Assembly: GCF_004796535.1 (NCBI RefSeq)
Contig: NZ_SPHY01000004.1
Location: 169,180 to 233,179, forward strand
Source of the DNA: Sphingomonas flavalba
GTDB lineage: Bacteria > Pseudomonadota > Alphaproteobacteria > Sphingomonadales > Sphingomonadaceae
Length of the DNA stretch: 64,000 bases
Direction of reading: 5' to 3'
The notes under the pieces were generated by a model. That model did not search any database and had not been told where the DNA came from. It saw nothing but the letters and a program-made list of their open reading frames with translations. The translations under genes and the position numbers were made by a program. Numbering within the stretch: position 1 is the stretch's first letter; every line of letters begins with the position of its first letter. Below, in pieces: positions 37,001-45,104 of the stretch.

Positions 37001-37511
37001 ACAGCCGCTCCGGGAACAGCGCCTCCAGCCGATCGGCATAATCCTCGGCGTCGCGCATCTGCTCTTCGGCGTAGAGGCGGGCGAGCGCCCCCTCGCCGCC
37101 GGCGGTCAACGCGATCAGCCCGGCGGTCCGCCCCTCCAGCGCGGCGAAATCGACATGGGCCTGCTCTTCGATCGGCCGGTCGAGATGCGCCATCGACACC
37201 AGCGTGCACAGATTGTCGTAACCAGTCTCGTCCTGCGCGTAGAGCGCCAGCCAGTCGAACAGGCGCGGCGCGCCGGCCGGCTGGTCAGGCCGGGCGACGC
37301 ACAGCATCGTGCCGATCACCGGCTGGACACCCGCCTTCTTCGCCGCGTCGGAAAAGGCCATGGCGCCATACAGGCCGTTGCGGTCGGTGATCGCCGCCGC
37401 CGGAAAACCCAGTTCGCGCGCGCGGGCGGCGATCGCCTTCGGATCGATCGCCCCGTCGAGCATGGTGTAGGCGGAAAAGATCCGCAGCGGAACGAAGGCG
37501 GCATGAGGCAT
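34032..37511 (-). CDS. dnaE: DNA polymerase III alpha subunit
   Basis: A 1159-residue replicative polymerase of the DnaE1 type: N-terminal PHP domain, palm with catalytic aspartates in [21 protein letters not shown], fingers ([20 protein letters not shown]), helix-hairpin-helix and OB domains. The PHP domain is degenerate: the usual histidines in LRVHSxYS and TDHG are replaced ([16 protein letters not shown]), so it should not bind metals or proofread. Full length, cytoplasmic. About 60 bases separate it from the acyl-CoA ligase downstream. Confidence 0.96.
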   Translation of the reverse strand: [1159 protein letters not shown]

Positions 37512-37645
37512 CGGCCGACTATGGGCGTTCGTTTCGATTCGGGGAAGGCGGCGGGGCGCCGCTTGCGGATGCGGGCGATGCGGAATGATTGATTAACCAT
37601 GCCAGTCTATGCTCGCCGCCGCCTTGGCAACGGGGAGGAACGGCG

Positions 37646-37927
37646 ATGGATTATCAGGGAACGACCTTCTCCGGCGGCCTGGTTCGGCTGGACGGCAATC
37701 GCTTCATCGACTGCGTCTTCGACGGCGCGGTGCTGTGCTACGATGGCGGGCCGATCCACATCGTCGGCTGCAACTTCAAGCGCATCGCCGGCTGGCGCTT
37801 CGGCGGCGCGCTCGGCACCGGGCTGGACATGCTCGGCCGGCTCTACCGCACCGATCACGAGCAGGGCCTGCGCATCGTCGGCCAGGCGATGTTCCGCCCC
37901 GCCGCCCCCGCCGACAAGGCGGCCTGA
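37646..37927 (+). CDS. Small hypothetical protein
   Basis: A 93-residue protein with no signal peptide or membrane segment. The start is well supported by GGGGAGG upstream. The first half has a repetitive beta pattern (FSGGLVRLDGNRFIDCVFDGAVL, IHIVGCNFKRIAGWRF), suggestive of a single-turn parallel beta structure like pentapeptide-type proteins, with cysteines at regular intervals. I do not recognise a family. It lies between divergent dnaE and convergent kup. Confidence 0.65.
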   Translation: MDYQGTTFSGGLVRLDGNRFIDCVFDGAVLCYDGGPIHIVGCNFKRIAGWRFGGALGTGLDMLGRLYRTDHEQGLRIVGQAMFRPAAPADKAA

Positions 37928-37961
37928 GGGAGCGCGGACCGGTGCCGCCTGCGCCCGGCGC

Positions 37962-39884
37962 CTAGATCTCGACCTGGCTGCCCAGCTCGACGACGCGGTT
38001 GGTCGGCAGGCGGAAGAATTCCATCGCGCTTTCAGCGTTGCGCAGCATCCAGGCAAACAGCTTCTCGCGCCAGATCGCCATGCCGGGGCGCGACGATGGC
38101 AGCAGGGTCTGCCGGGCGAGGAAGAAGCTGGTGTCCATCATCCTGATCGCCGGGCCGCAGCCGGTGAGCTGCTTCAGCGCCGCCGGCACGTCCGGCTCCT
38201 GCATGAAGCCGTAGACGACGACGAGGCGGTGGAAGCCGCGGCCAAGGTCCTCCAGCCGGCAGCGCGCCTGCTGCTCGACATAAGGCGAATCCGCGATCTT
38301 GACCGTCAGCAGGATCACCCGTTCGTGCAGCACCTTGTTGTGCTTCAGGTTGTGGAGCAGCGCGTGCGGCACGCCGTCCGGCGTCGAGGTCATGAACACC
38401 GCCGTGCCCGGCACCCGGGTGGCGGAGCTGGCGGCGGATTCGATGAAGATCATGATCGGCATCGCCGCTTCGCGCATCCGCTCGATCATCAGCTTGCGGC
38501 CCTTGGCCCAGGTGGTGAGCAGGGTGAAGGCGATCAGCCCGATCAGCAGCGGGAACCAGCCGCCGTCCGGCACTTTGGTCAGGTTGGCGGCGAAATAGGC
38601 GCCGTCGACCAGCGCGAACACCGCGACCAGCGGCACGGCGTAGAGCGGGTTCCACCGCCACAGCGTGAACAGCACCACCGCCAGCAGGCAGGTGTCGATG
38701 AACATCGCGCCGGTGACGGCGATGCCGTAGGCCGATGTCAGGTTGGACGAGGTCTGGAAGAACAGCACCAGCAGGATGACCATCGTCATCAGCATCCAAT
38801 TGATCATCGGGATATAGATCTGCCCGACCGTCGACGCGCTGGTGTGGAGGATCTTCAGGCGCGGCATGAAGCCGAGCTGGATCGCCTGATGGGTGACGGA
38901 GAACGCGCCGGATATCACCGCCTGGCTGGCGATGATCGCGGCGAGGGTGGCGATGACGACCAGCGGCAGCTGGAACCATTGCGGCGCCAGCAGGTAGAAC
39001 GGGCTGACCAGCGCCGCCTGCCCCTCGACGAACAGCAGCGCTCCCTGCCCCATATAGTTGAGCATCAGCGCCGGCAGCACGAAGGCCAGCCACGACACGC
39101 GGATCGGCCCGCGGCCGAAATGGCCCATGTCGGCGTAAAGCGCCTCCGCCCCGGTCACCGCCAGCACCACCGAGCCGAGCGCGAGAAAGGCGGCATGGCT
39201 GTTGGCCAGGAAGAAATGCACCGCCCAATAGGGGTTGAGCGCGCTCAGCACCGCCGGATGGCGAAAGATGCTGATCGCGCCAAGTGTCGCGATCACCAGG
39301 AAATAGGTGAGCATGACCGGCCCGAACAGCGCGCCAACCCGCGCGGTTCCGCTGCTCTGGATCGAAAACAGGAAGACCAGGATCATCACCGCGATCGGCA
39401 CGACCAGTCCGCTGAACGCCGGCGTCGCGATCGACAGTCCCTCGACCGCCGACAATACCGACACCGCCGGGGTGATCATGCTGTCGCCGTAGAACAGCGC
39501 CGTCGCGAACACGCCGAGCAGGACGATGCCGCCAGTCCATTTCTTGGTGCCCATGCTGGCGTTGATCAGCGCCAGCAGCGCCAGGCTGCCGCCCTCGCCC
39601 TTGTTGTCGGCGCGCATGATGATCGCGACGTATTTGATCGTGACGACCAGGATCATCGACCAGAACATCAGGCTGATGACGCCCAGAATATGTGCCGGGT
39701 CGAGCGTCAGCTTGTGGTGGCCGGCGAACGTCTCGCGAAAAGCGTAGAGCGGACTGGTGCCGATGTCGCCGAAGACGACGCCGACCGCGCCGACCGCCAG
39801 CTTCCACCGGCCCTGTTCGGGCTCGTGGCCGCGCGCGCCGGCACCGGGGCCGGCGTCCGCCGCCGCATCGACGGGGATGTTCAC
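37962..39884 (-). CDS. kup: Low-affinity potassium transporter
   Basis: A 640-residue KUP/HAK/KT potassium-proton symporter. The first helix region [22 protein letters not shown] is the family signature; about 12 transmembrane helices follow (for example [19 protein letters not shown]) and a cytoplasmic C-terminal domain. The GTG at 39884 is chosen because GAAGGA lies upstream; an in-frame ATG at 39992 would add an arginine-rich unlikely N-terminus. Inner membrane. Confidence 0.93.
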   Translation of the reverse strand: MNIPVDAAADAGPGAGARGHEPEQGRWKLAVGAVGVVFGDIGTSPLYAFRETFAGHHKLTLDPAHILGVISLMFWSMILVVTIKYVAIIMRADNKGEGGSLALLALINASMGTKKWTGGIVLLGVFATALFYGDSMITPAVSVLSAVEGLSIATPAFSGLVVPIAVMILVFLFSIQSSGTARVGALFGPVMLTYFLVIATLGAISIFRHPAVLSALNPYWAVHFFLANSHAAFLALGSVVLAVTGAEALYADMGHFGRGPIRVSWLAFVLPALMLNYMGQGALLFVEGQAALVSPFYLLAPQWFQLPLVVIATLAAIIASQAVISGAFSVTHQAIQLGFMPRLKILHTSASTVGQIYIPMINWMLMTMVILLVLFFQTSSNLTSAYGIAVTGAMFIDTCLLAVVLFTLWRWNPLYAVPLVAVFALVDGAYFAANLTKVPDGGWFPLLIGLIAFTLLTTWAKGRKLMIERMREAAMPIMIFIESAASSATRVPGTAVFMTSTPDGVPHALLHNLKHNKVLHERVILLTVKIADSPYVEQQARCRLEDLGRGFHRLVVVYGFMQEPDVPAALKQLTGCGPAIRMMDTSFFLARQTLLPSSRPGMAIWREKLFAWMLRNAESAMEFFRLPTNRVVELGSQVEI

Positions 39885-40010
39885 CCGCGTCGTCCTTCGC
39901 TGTTCAGACGCATGACTGGCATAACGGATACAAAGCCCCGAAGCCCCCCTTGGCCGGCGCGGCGCCCTAGCACCGCCTTCGCGGCACTGCAACAGCGGCG
40001 ATGATCGCCG

Positions 40011-40637
40011 TCAGCGCGCCTTCAGCAGCATGTCGACGGCGCGCAGGCGCAAAGCGATGTCCTCCCGCCAGGGCGCGTCGGCTGGCGCCCGCGCCAACAT
40101 CGCCGCCCAGGTCGCGCGCGCTTCCTCCAACCGCCCGGACTGGGCGAGCGACAGGCCGAGAAAGAATGGCGCCGCCGGCGAGTCGGGAGCGATCGCCATC
40201 GCCCGGTGATAGGCGTAGACCGAGGCGGGCGATGCCTGCCCGCCGGCATGAACGACCAGCGCGTTGCCAAGGCCGGTCCACAGGTCCGGGCTGTTCGGAT
40301 AGTCGCGCAGGCCGCGCTTCACATAGCCGACGCCGGCCTCGGTCAGCCCGGCGCGCATCATCCCTTCCGACGCGATCAGCCAGGCGACGTCGCTGCCGAA
40401 GCGGCTGCCGAGTTCCTGCCGCTTGGCCAGCGTCGCCTCGTCGACTTTCGGCTGGGCGGCGCGCGGCTTGGCCGGCTTGCCCGGCAGGCCAGGGCTGCCC
40501 TGCAGCGCATAGCCGCCGAGGCCGAGCAGCAGCGCCGCCAGCACCGGCTCGCGCGCGACGCGCGGCATATGGCCGAACCGCCACAGCGCCAGGCCGACGG
40601 CCAGCGTCAGCGCAAGGGCGATCAGCCAGCCGGTCAC
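40011..40637 (-). CDS. ccmI: Cytochrome c biogenesis TPR protein (CcmI/CycH-like)
   Basis: A 208-residue protein with two N-terminal membrane segments and a TPR region (LIASEGMMRAGLTEAGVGYVKRGL, LGLSLAQSGRLEEARATWAAML). In System I maturation CcmI presents apocytochrome to the heme ligation complex. It is short compared with typical CcmI (about 400 residues). The GTG start shares GTGA with the ccmH stop. Last gene of the ccm operon. Confidence 0.85.
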   Translation of the reverse strand: MTGWLIALALTLAVGLALWRFGHMPRVAREPVLAALLLGLGGYALQGSPGLPGKPAKPRAAQPKVDEATLAKRQELGSRFGSDVAWLIASEGMMRAGLTEAGVGYVKRGLRDYPNSPDLWTGLGNALVVHAGGQASPASVYAYHRAMAIAPDSPAAPFFLGLSLAQSGRLEEARATWAAMLARAPADAPWREDIALRLRAVDMLLKAR

Positions 40638-41038
40638 CGCCGCCTCCGGAACCGCCGCCGGGCGATAAGCACGCCTGCTGCGACGAGCAGCAGCGGCGCC
40701 GCCCACAGCGGCCAGTTGACCGGCTTCGTCGACGGCGCATAGCTGACCCAGTCGCCATAGCGCTCGATCAGCCAGCGGCGGATCGCCTCCGGTTCCTCCC
40801 CGGCGGCGATGCGGCGGCGGATCAGCGCGCGCATGTCGCCGGCCATGTCGGCGTCGCTGTCGGCAATCGACTGGCCCTGGCAGACGAGGCAGCGGATCGT
40901 GTGCATCAGCGCCGTCGCCTTCGCTTCCTGCGCCGGGTCGGCGAGCTGGGTATCGGCATAGGCGGCGGCGGCCATCCGCGAATCGGCCAGCGCCGGCGCC
41001 GCCGGGACCAGCAGCAGGGCAAGGACCAACGCCCTCAT
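40634..41038 (-). CDS. ccmH: Cytochrome c maturation protein CcmH/CycL
   Basis: A 134-residue membrane-anchored thiol oxidoreductase: signal peptide, the redox motif RCLVCQGQSIADSDADMA near residue 50, the conserved WLIERYGDWVSY, and one C-terminal transmembrane helix ending in arginines. It reduces apocytochrome CxxCH thiols together with CcmG and CcmF. It lacks the CcmI-like C-terminal domain fused in E. coli CcmH; that role is supplied by the next gene. Four-base overlaps at both ends. Confidence 0.95.
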   Translation of the reverse strand: MRALVLALLLVPAAPALADSRMAAAAYADTQLADPAQEAKATALMHTIRCLVCQGQSIADSDADMAGDMRALIRRRIAAGEEPEAIRRWLIERYGDWVSYAPSTKPVNWPLWAAPLLLVAAGVLIARRRFRRRR

Positions 41039-41562
41039 CGCGCACCGTCCAGCGCGGCGAGGATCGCCGGCACATCCTCTTCGCGGATCGGGCCGACATG
41101 CTGGTGGCGGATGATGCCGCGCCCGTCGATGACGAAGCTTTCCGGCACGCCGGACGACCCGAACGCCATTTGCACGCGCGAATCATGGTCGGCGCCGATC
41201 CGCGCGAACGGGTCGCCCCAGCGGGCGAGGAAGGCGGCCAGGTCGTCCGGCCGGTCGCGGATCGCGATCGCGTCAATGGTCACGCCCTTGTCCTTCAACG
41301 CCATCAGCACCGGCGCCTCGGCCGCGCAGGGCAGGCACCAGCTGGCGAAGACGTTGAGCAGCCGCGGCTTGCCGTCGGCAAGCGCGGCGCTGTCCAGCCC
41401 CGGCTTGCCGGGCAGCGCCGCCGGCAGGGCGAAACCGGGCACCGGCTGGCCGATCATCTTCGACGGGATGACATGGTCGGCCGGGCGCACCAGTCCGAAG
41501 ACGATGAAGCCGACGAGCAGCGCGAACAGCGCCAGCGGCGCCCAGAGCAGCCCCTTCCTCAC
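41035..41562 (-). CDS. ccmG: Thiol:disulfide interchange protein CcmG/DsbE
   Basis: A 175-residue membrane-anchored thioredoxin-fold protein: N-terminal anchor, then FALPAALPG, VFASWCLPCAAEAP with the redox CxxC near residue 78, and the cis-proline block SSGVPESFVIDGRG. It keeps apocytochrome thiols reduced in the periplasm. It starts with GTG in GTGA overlap with ccmF and overlaps ccmH by ATGA. Confidence 0.95.
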   Translation of the reverse strand: MRKGLLWAPLALFALLVGFIVFGLVRPADHVIPSKMIGQPVPGFALPAALPGKPGLDSAALADGKPRLLNVFASWCLPCAAEAPVLMALKDKGVTIDAIAIRDRPDDLAAFLARWGDPFARIGADHDSRVQMAFGSSGVPESFVIDGRGIIRHQHVGPIREEDVPAILAALDGAR

Positions 41563-43781
41563 AGATAGGCCCGCCGGTCATGGGCGGTGCGCTCGCGCCG
41601 CAGCCGGCCGAGCAGCGACAGCGCGCCGCCAAGCGCGATCAGCCCGCCGCCGCCCCAGATCAGCGTCACGAACGGCTTCCACCACAACCGAAGCTGCCAG
41701 CGGCCGTCATCGTCGCCTTTGCCGAGCACGACATAGAGCTGGCCGTCGAGCCGGGTGGCGATCGCCGATTCGTTGGTTTCGGTCGGCGGGTTGGGGAAGA
41801 AGCGCGCCTGCGGTTTCAGCGTCACCGGCGCGCCATTGTCCCGCCTGGCGACCATCGTCGCTTCCAGCGCGGTCCAGTTCGGCCCGGCGATCGGGTCGAC
41901 GCCGACGAAGCGGACGCTGTACGGGCCGACCGCCACCGTGTCGCCGGGCCGGGCCGCCACCAGCTTCTCCTTGGTGAAGGCGCTCTCGCTCGCCATGCCG
42001 AACAGGCTGACCGCGATGCCGAGATGGGCGATGACCATGCCCCAGGTGAACAACGGTGTGCGGCGCAGGTTGCGCTTCCAAAGCGGGGCGAGGCTGGCGG
42101 CCCCGACGCCGGTCGCCAGCGCCAGGCCAAGCAGCGGCAGGACGCCGATCGGGCTGACGAGCAGCACCGCGCCCAGCGTCGCTACGCTCAGCAGCGCCGG
42201 CAGCGCGATCCGCCGCGCCAGCGCACCCAGTTCGTCCCGCCGCCAGCGCAGCAGCGGCCCCGCCGCCATCAGCGCGACAAGGATCAGCGCCAGCGGCCCG
42301 GCGGCGGCGTTGAAATAGGGCGGACCGACCGACAGCTTCTCGCCGTTCACCGCCTCCACGCCCAGCGGATAGAGCGTGCCGACCAGCACGACGCCAAGGA
42401 TCGCGCTAAGCAGCAGGTTGTTGCCGACCAGCGCGCCTTCGCGGCTGACCGGATCGAACGGCGTGCCCTCGCGGATCGTCGGCGCGCGCAGCGCGAACAG
42501 CGCCAGCGCGCCCCCGATATAGAGGATCAGCAGCGCCAGGATGAAGCTGCCCCGGCGCGGGTCGACGGCAAAGGCGTGGACGCTGGTCAATATGCCGGAC
42601 CGGACGAGGAAGGTGCCGATCATCGACATCGAGAAGGCGACGACCGCCAGCATCACCGTCCACGTCCGCAGGCCCTGCCGCGTCGCCAGCACCGTCACCG
42701 AATGGAGCAGCGCCGTCGCCGCCAGCCACGGCATCAGCGACGCATTCTCCACCGGGTCCCAGAACCACCAGCCGCCCCAGCCCAGTTCGTAATACGCCCA
42801 GTAGCTGCCGGCGGTGATGCCGATGGTCAGCATGATCCACGCCGCCAGCACCCACGGCCGCATCGCCCGGGCGAAATCGCCGCCGACGTCGCGGGTGACG
42901 AGCGCGCCGACCGCGAAGGAAAAAGCGACCGACAGCCCGACATAGCCGAGGTAGAGCGTCGGCGGGTGGAAGGCGAGGCCGGGGTCCTGGAGCAGCGGGT
43001 TCAGCCCCATGCCGTCCGCCGGCGCCGGATTGAGCCGTGCGAACGGGTTGGAGGCGAACAGCAGGAAGGCGTAGAAACCCAGCGCGATCGCCGCCTGCGC
43101 CGCCAGTGTCGCGATCAGCGTCGGCTCGCGCAGCCGCCGCTCGACGACGCCGACCAACGCCCCGGCGACGGCGAGGATCGTCACCCACATCAGCATCGAC
43201 CCTTCGTGGTTGCCCCACGCGCCGGCCCATTTGTAGAGCATCGGCTTCATCGAATGGCTGTTCTCGACGACCAGCTTGACCGACATGTCGGATCGCACGA
43301 ACAGCGCGATCAGGCAGGCGAAGGCAAACAGCGCCAGCAGCCCCTGCACGATCGCCAGCGGCCGGATCGCCGCGCCCAGGGCGGCGGCGCCAGACGTTTG
43401 CCCATCGCCATCCGCCCCGAACGCAGCCGAAGGTCCCGCACCGGCTCCCCCCCCTCCGTCGATCCCGAGCGCAGTCAAGGGACCGGCTTGACTGCCCTCA
43501 TCCCCGCCCATCCCGAGCGCAGTCGAGGGGCCCGCGTGGCCTCCTCCCCTTCCGTTCCTCCCGAGCGTAGTCGAGGGACCTCCGATGGCTGGCCCGGCGC
43601 GCGCCTCGACTGCGCTCGGGAGGAACGGGGTAGAGAATGGCTGGCGGGAGGCTTTGCCCGCCCCATCACCCGCGCCGGGGGCAACCCCCGCCTTCCGCAG
43701 CGCCGACAGGCCCAGCACAAGCTGCAGCGCCGCCAGCGCCGCCGCCAGCCACAGCGCCGCAAGACCCGCCTCGGCGATCAT
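41559..43781 (-). CDS. ccmF: Heme lyase subunit CcmF with an in-frame repeat insertion
   Basis: A 740-residue multi-helix membrane protein of the apocytochrome-heme ligation complex; typical CcmF has about 650 residues. Signature regions include VENSHSMKPMLYKWAGAWGN, the tryptophan-rich heme domain YYELGWGGWWFWDPVENASL, and TFLVRSG. Between transmembrane helix 1 (to residue 28) and helix 2 (from about 140) lies a roughly 90-residue low-complexity loop rich in Gly, Ala, Ser and Thr with four 16-residue repeats (residues 68-131) encoded by a palindromic repeat array. The loop location should be tolerated, since all conserved parts are intact. Confidence 0.95.
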   Translation of the reverse strand: MIAEAGLAALWLAAALAALQLVLGLSALRKAGVAPGAGDGAGKASRQPFSTPFLPSAVEARAGPAIGGPSTTLGRNGRGGGHAGPSTALGMGGDEGSQAGPLTALGIDGGGGAGAGPSAAFGADGDGQTSGAAALGAAIRPLAIVQGLLALFAFACLIALFVRSDMSVKLVVENSHSMKPMLYKWAGAWGNHEGSMLMWVTILAVAGALVGVVERRLREPTLIATLAAQAAIALGFYAFLLFASNPFARLNPAPADGMGLNPLLQDPGLAFHPPTLYLGYVGLSVAFSFAVGALVTRDVGGDFARAMRPWVLAAWIMLTIGITAGSYWAYYELGWGGWWFWDPVENASLMPWLAATALLHSVTVLATRQGLRTWTVMLAVVAFSMSMIGTFLVRSGILTSVHAFAVDPRRGSFILALLILYIGGALALFALRAPTIREGTPFDPVSREGALVGNNLLLSAILGVVLVGTLYPLGVEAVNGEKLSVGPPYFNAAAGPLALILVALMAAGPLLRWRRDELGALARRIALPALLSVATLGAVLLVSPIGVLPLLGLALATGVGAASLAPLWKRNLRRTPLFTWGMVIAHLGIAVSLFGMASESAFTKEKLVAARPGDTVAVGPYSVRFVGVDPIAGPNWTALEATMVARRDNGAPVTLKPQARFFPNPPTETNESAIATRLDGQLYVVLGKGDDDGRWQLRLWWKPFVTLIWGGGGLIALGGALSLLGRLRRERTAHDRRAYL
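43414..43624. repeat. Four 48-bp tandem repeats plus one inverted copy, inside ccmF
   Basis: A core like CCCGAGCGCAGTCGAGGG recurs at exactly 48-base spacing (core G at 43419, 43467, 43515, 43563), followed by an inverted copy at 43602-43624. The last direct copy and the inverted one, with flanking TTCCTC/GAGGAA, make a hairpin with arms of about 25 bases. The period is 16 codons, so the reading frame is kept. Unit 1 is the most diverged. Confidence 0.9.
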
Positions 43782-44215
43782 CGCGCCAGCGTCTCTGTCT
43801 TGTGCTCCGCGCCGGCCAGTTGCGGCGGCATGTAGCGCTCGTCATGCTTGGCGAGGATGGTGTCGGCGACGAACACGCCGTCGGTGCCGAACCGGCCGTC
43901 GGCGACGACGCCGCTGTTTTCCTTGAACAGGTCCGGCACGATGCCCTTGTAGCGCACCAGCACGGTGGCGCCGCCGTCGGTGACGGTGAAGCGGATGGTG
44001 ACGCCGTCCGCCTCATGGACGATCGACTTGTCGGCGACCATGCCGCCCAGCCGCATCGCCTGCCCCGGCGGCACCCCGCCCAGCCGGGCGATATCTGCGG
44101 GCGAATAGAAATAGGCAGCCTGGTCGCGCAGCGCCGACATCGCCAGCAGCGCGGCGCCGATCATCGCCGCCACCACCAGCAGCACCAGCACCAGCCGCTG
44201 ATGCTTCGCCTTCAT
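43778..44215 (-). CDS. ccmE: Heme chaperone CcmE
   Basis: A 145-residue periplasmic heme chaperone with one N-terminal membrane anchor (RLVLVLLVVAAMIGAALLAM) and an OB-fold. The covalent heme-binding histidine is in ILAKHDERYMPPQ near residue 123. The ATG at 44215 overlaps the ccmD stop by ATGA; an upstream extension would run into ccmD. Confidence 0.95.
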   Translation of the reverse strand: MKAKHQRLVLVLLVVAAMIGAALLAMSALRDQAAYFYSPADIARLGGVPPGQAMRLGGMVADKSIVHEADGVTIRFTVTDGGATVLVRYKGIVPDLFKENSGVVADGRFGTDGVFVADTILAKHDERYMPPQLAGAEHKTETLAR

Positions 44216-44343
44216 CGCTCGCGCCGCAGGCCGGCGGCGGCCTTCTCGGCGGCGCGCATCGCCAGCCACGCCCATATGAACGCGGCGGCGGTGCCGCCGA
44301 TCGTCACCGCATAGGCAGCGATCACGAACGGCCAGGGGTTCAT
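44212..44343 (-). CDS. ccmD: Small heme exporter subunit CcmD
   Basis: Only 43 residues: MNPWPFVIAAYAVT opening, a single transmembrane helix, and a basic tail (MRAAEKAAAGLRRER). This is the canonical CcmD pattern and position, between ccmC and ccmE, with four-base overlaps on both sides. CcmD helps release holo-CcmE from the CcmABC complex. Confidence 0.9.
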   Translation of the reverse strand: MNPWPFVIAAYAVTIGGTAAAFIWAWLAMRAAEKAAAGLRRER

Positions 44344-45056
44344 GCCGCCGCCATCCGCCGCAGCCGCGCCTCGACCTTGGCGCGGGCGAGCAGCGCGCGC
44401 ATCCGCATCAGCACGATCGCCGCGAAGATCAGGGTGAAGCCAAGCGCGGAAAAGACCAGCGGATAAAGGATCGCCGCATCGATCTTCGACCCGCCAAGCG
44501 TGATGCTCGCCGGCTGGTGCAGGCTGTTCCACCAGACGACGGACCGGTTGATGATCGGGATGTTGACCGCGCCGACCAGCCCGAAGATCGCCGTCGCGCG
44601 GCTCACGCCGCTGCGCTCGTCGCCGGCGTTGGCCAGCGCGATATACCCGAAATAAAGGAACAACAGCACCAGCATCGACGTCATCCGCCCGTCCCACTGC
44701 CACCATGTGCCCCATGCCGGGCGGCCCCACAGCGATCCGGTCAGCAGGCAGAGCGCGGTGAACAGCGCGCCCGGCACCGCCACCGCCCGCGCCGCGACCC
44801 CGGCAAGCGGATGGCGCCAGACGATCTGGGCAAGGCTGGCGACGGCGATGCCGGTCCAGCCGCCCATGCCCAGCCAGGCGGCGGGCACGTGGACGTAGAG
44901 AATGCGCACCGTCTCGCCCTGCAGATAGTCGGGCGGCGACAGGAACAGCCCGGCATACAGGCCGTATCCGGCGAGCAGCACCCCGGCGGCGGCCAGCCAC
45001 GGCGTCACCGGCCGGGCGATCGCAAGGAAGCGGGTCGGGTTGGCGAAGCCGTGCAT
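44340..45056 (-). CDS. ccmC: Heme exporter / heme handling protein CcmC
   Basis: A 238-residue protein with six transmembrane helices. The tryptophan-rich periplasmic heme motif WGTWWQWDGRMTSML and the flanking histidines YVHVPAAWLGMG and NSLHQPASI are present. It loads heme onto CcmE. It is the first gene of the operon here; ccmA and ccmB, often just upstream, are missing from the window and must be elsewhere. Confidence 0.95.
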   Translation of the reverse strand: MHGFANPTRFLAIARPVTPWLAAAGVLLAGYGLYAGLFLSPPDYLQGETVRILYVHVPAAWLGMGGWTGIAVASLAQIVWRHPLAGVAARAVAVPGALFTALCLLTGSLWGRPAWGTWWQWDGRMTSMLVLLFLYFGYIALANAGDERSGVSRATAIFGLVGAVNIPIINRSVVWWNSLHQPASITLGGSKIDAAILYPLVFSALGFTLIFAAIVLMRMRALLARAKVEARLRRMAAA

Positions 45057-45081
45057 CGCCGCCGCCTTAGCGGCTTGGGCC

Positions 45082-45097
45082 GGCGGTTGGAACCGCC
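45082..45097. terminator. Short hairpin between leucine dehydrogenase-like gene and ccmC
   Basis: GGCGGTT-GG-AACCGCC is a perfect inverted repeat just after the dehydrogenase stop. There is no T-run, so it may only pause transcription or stabilise the 3' end, leaving ccm expression partly read-through. Confidence 0.4.
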
Positions 45098-45104
45098 TTC
45101 ACGC

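Noticed and set aside
37512..37527. LexA-like GTTCGTTTCGATTC upstream of dnaE
   Set aside because: The second half is ATTC with spacing of 6, not GTTC with 7.
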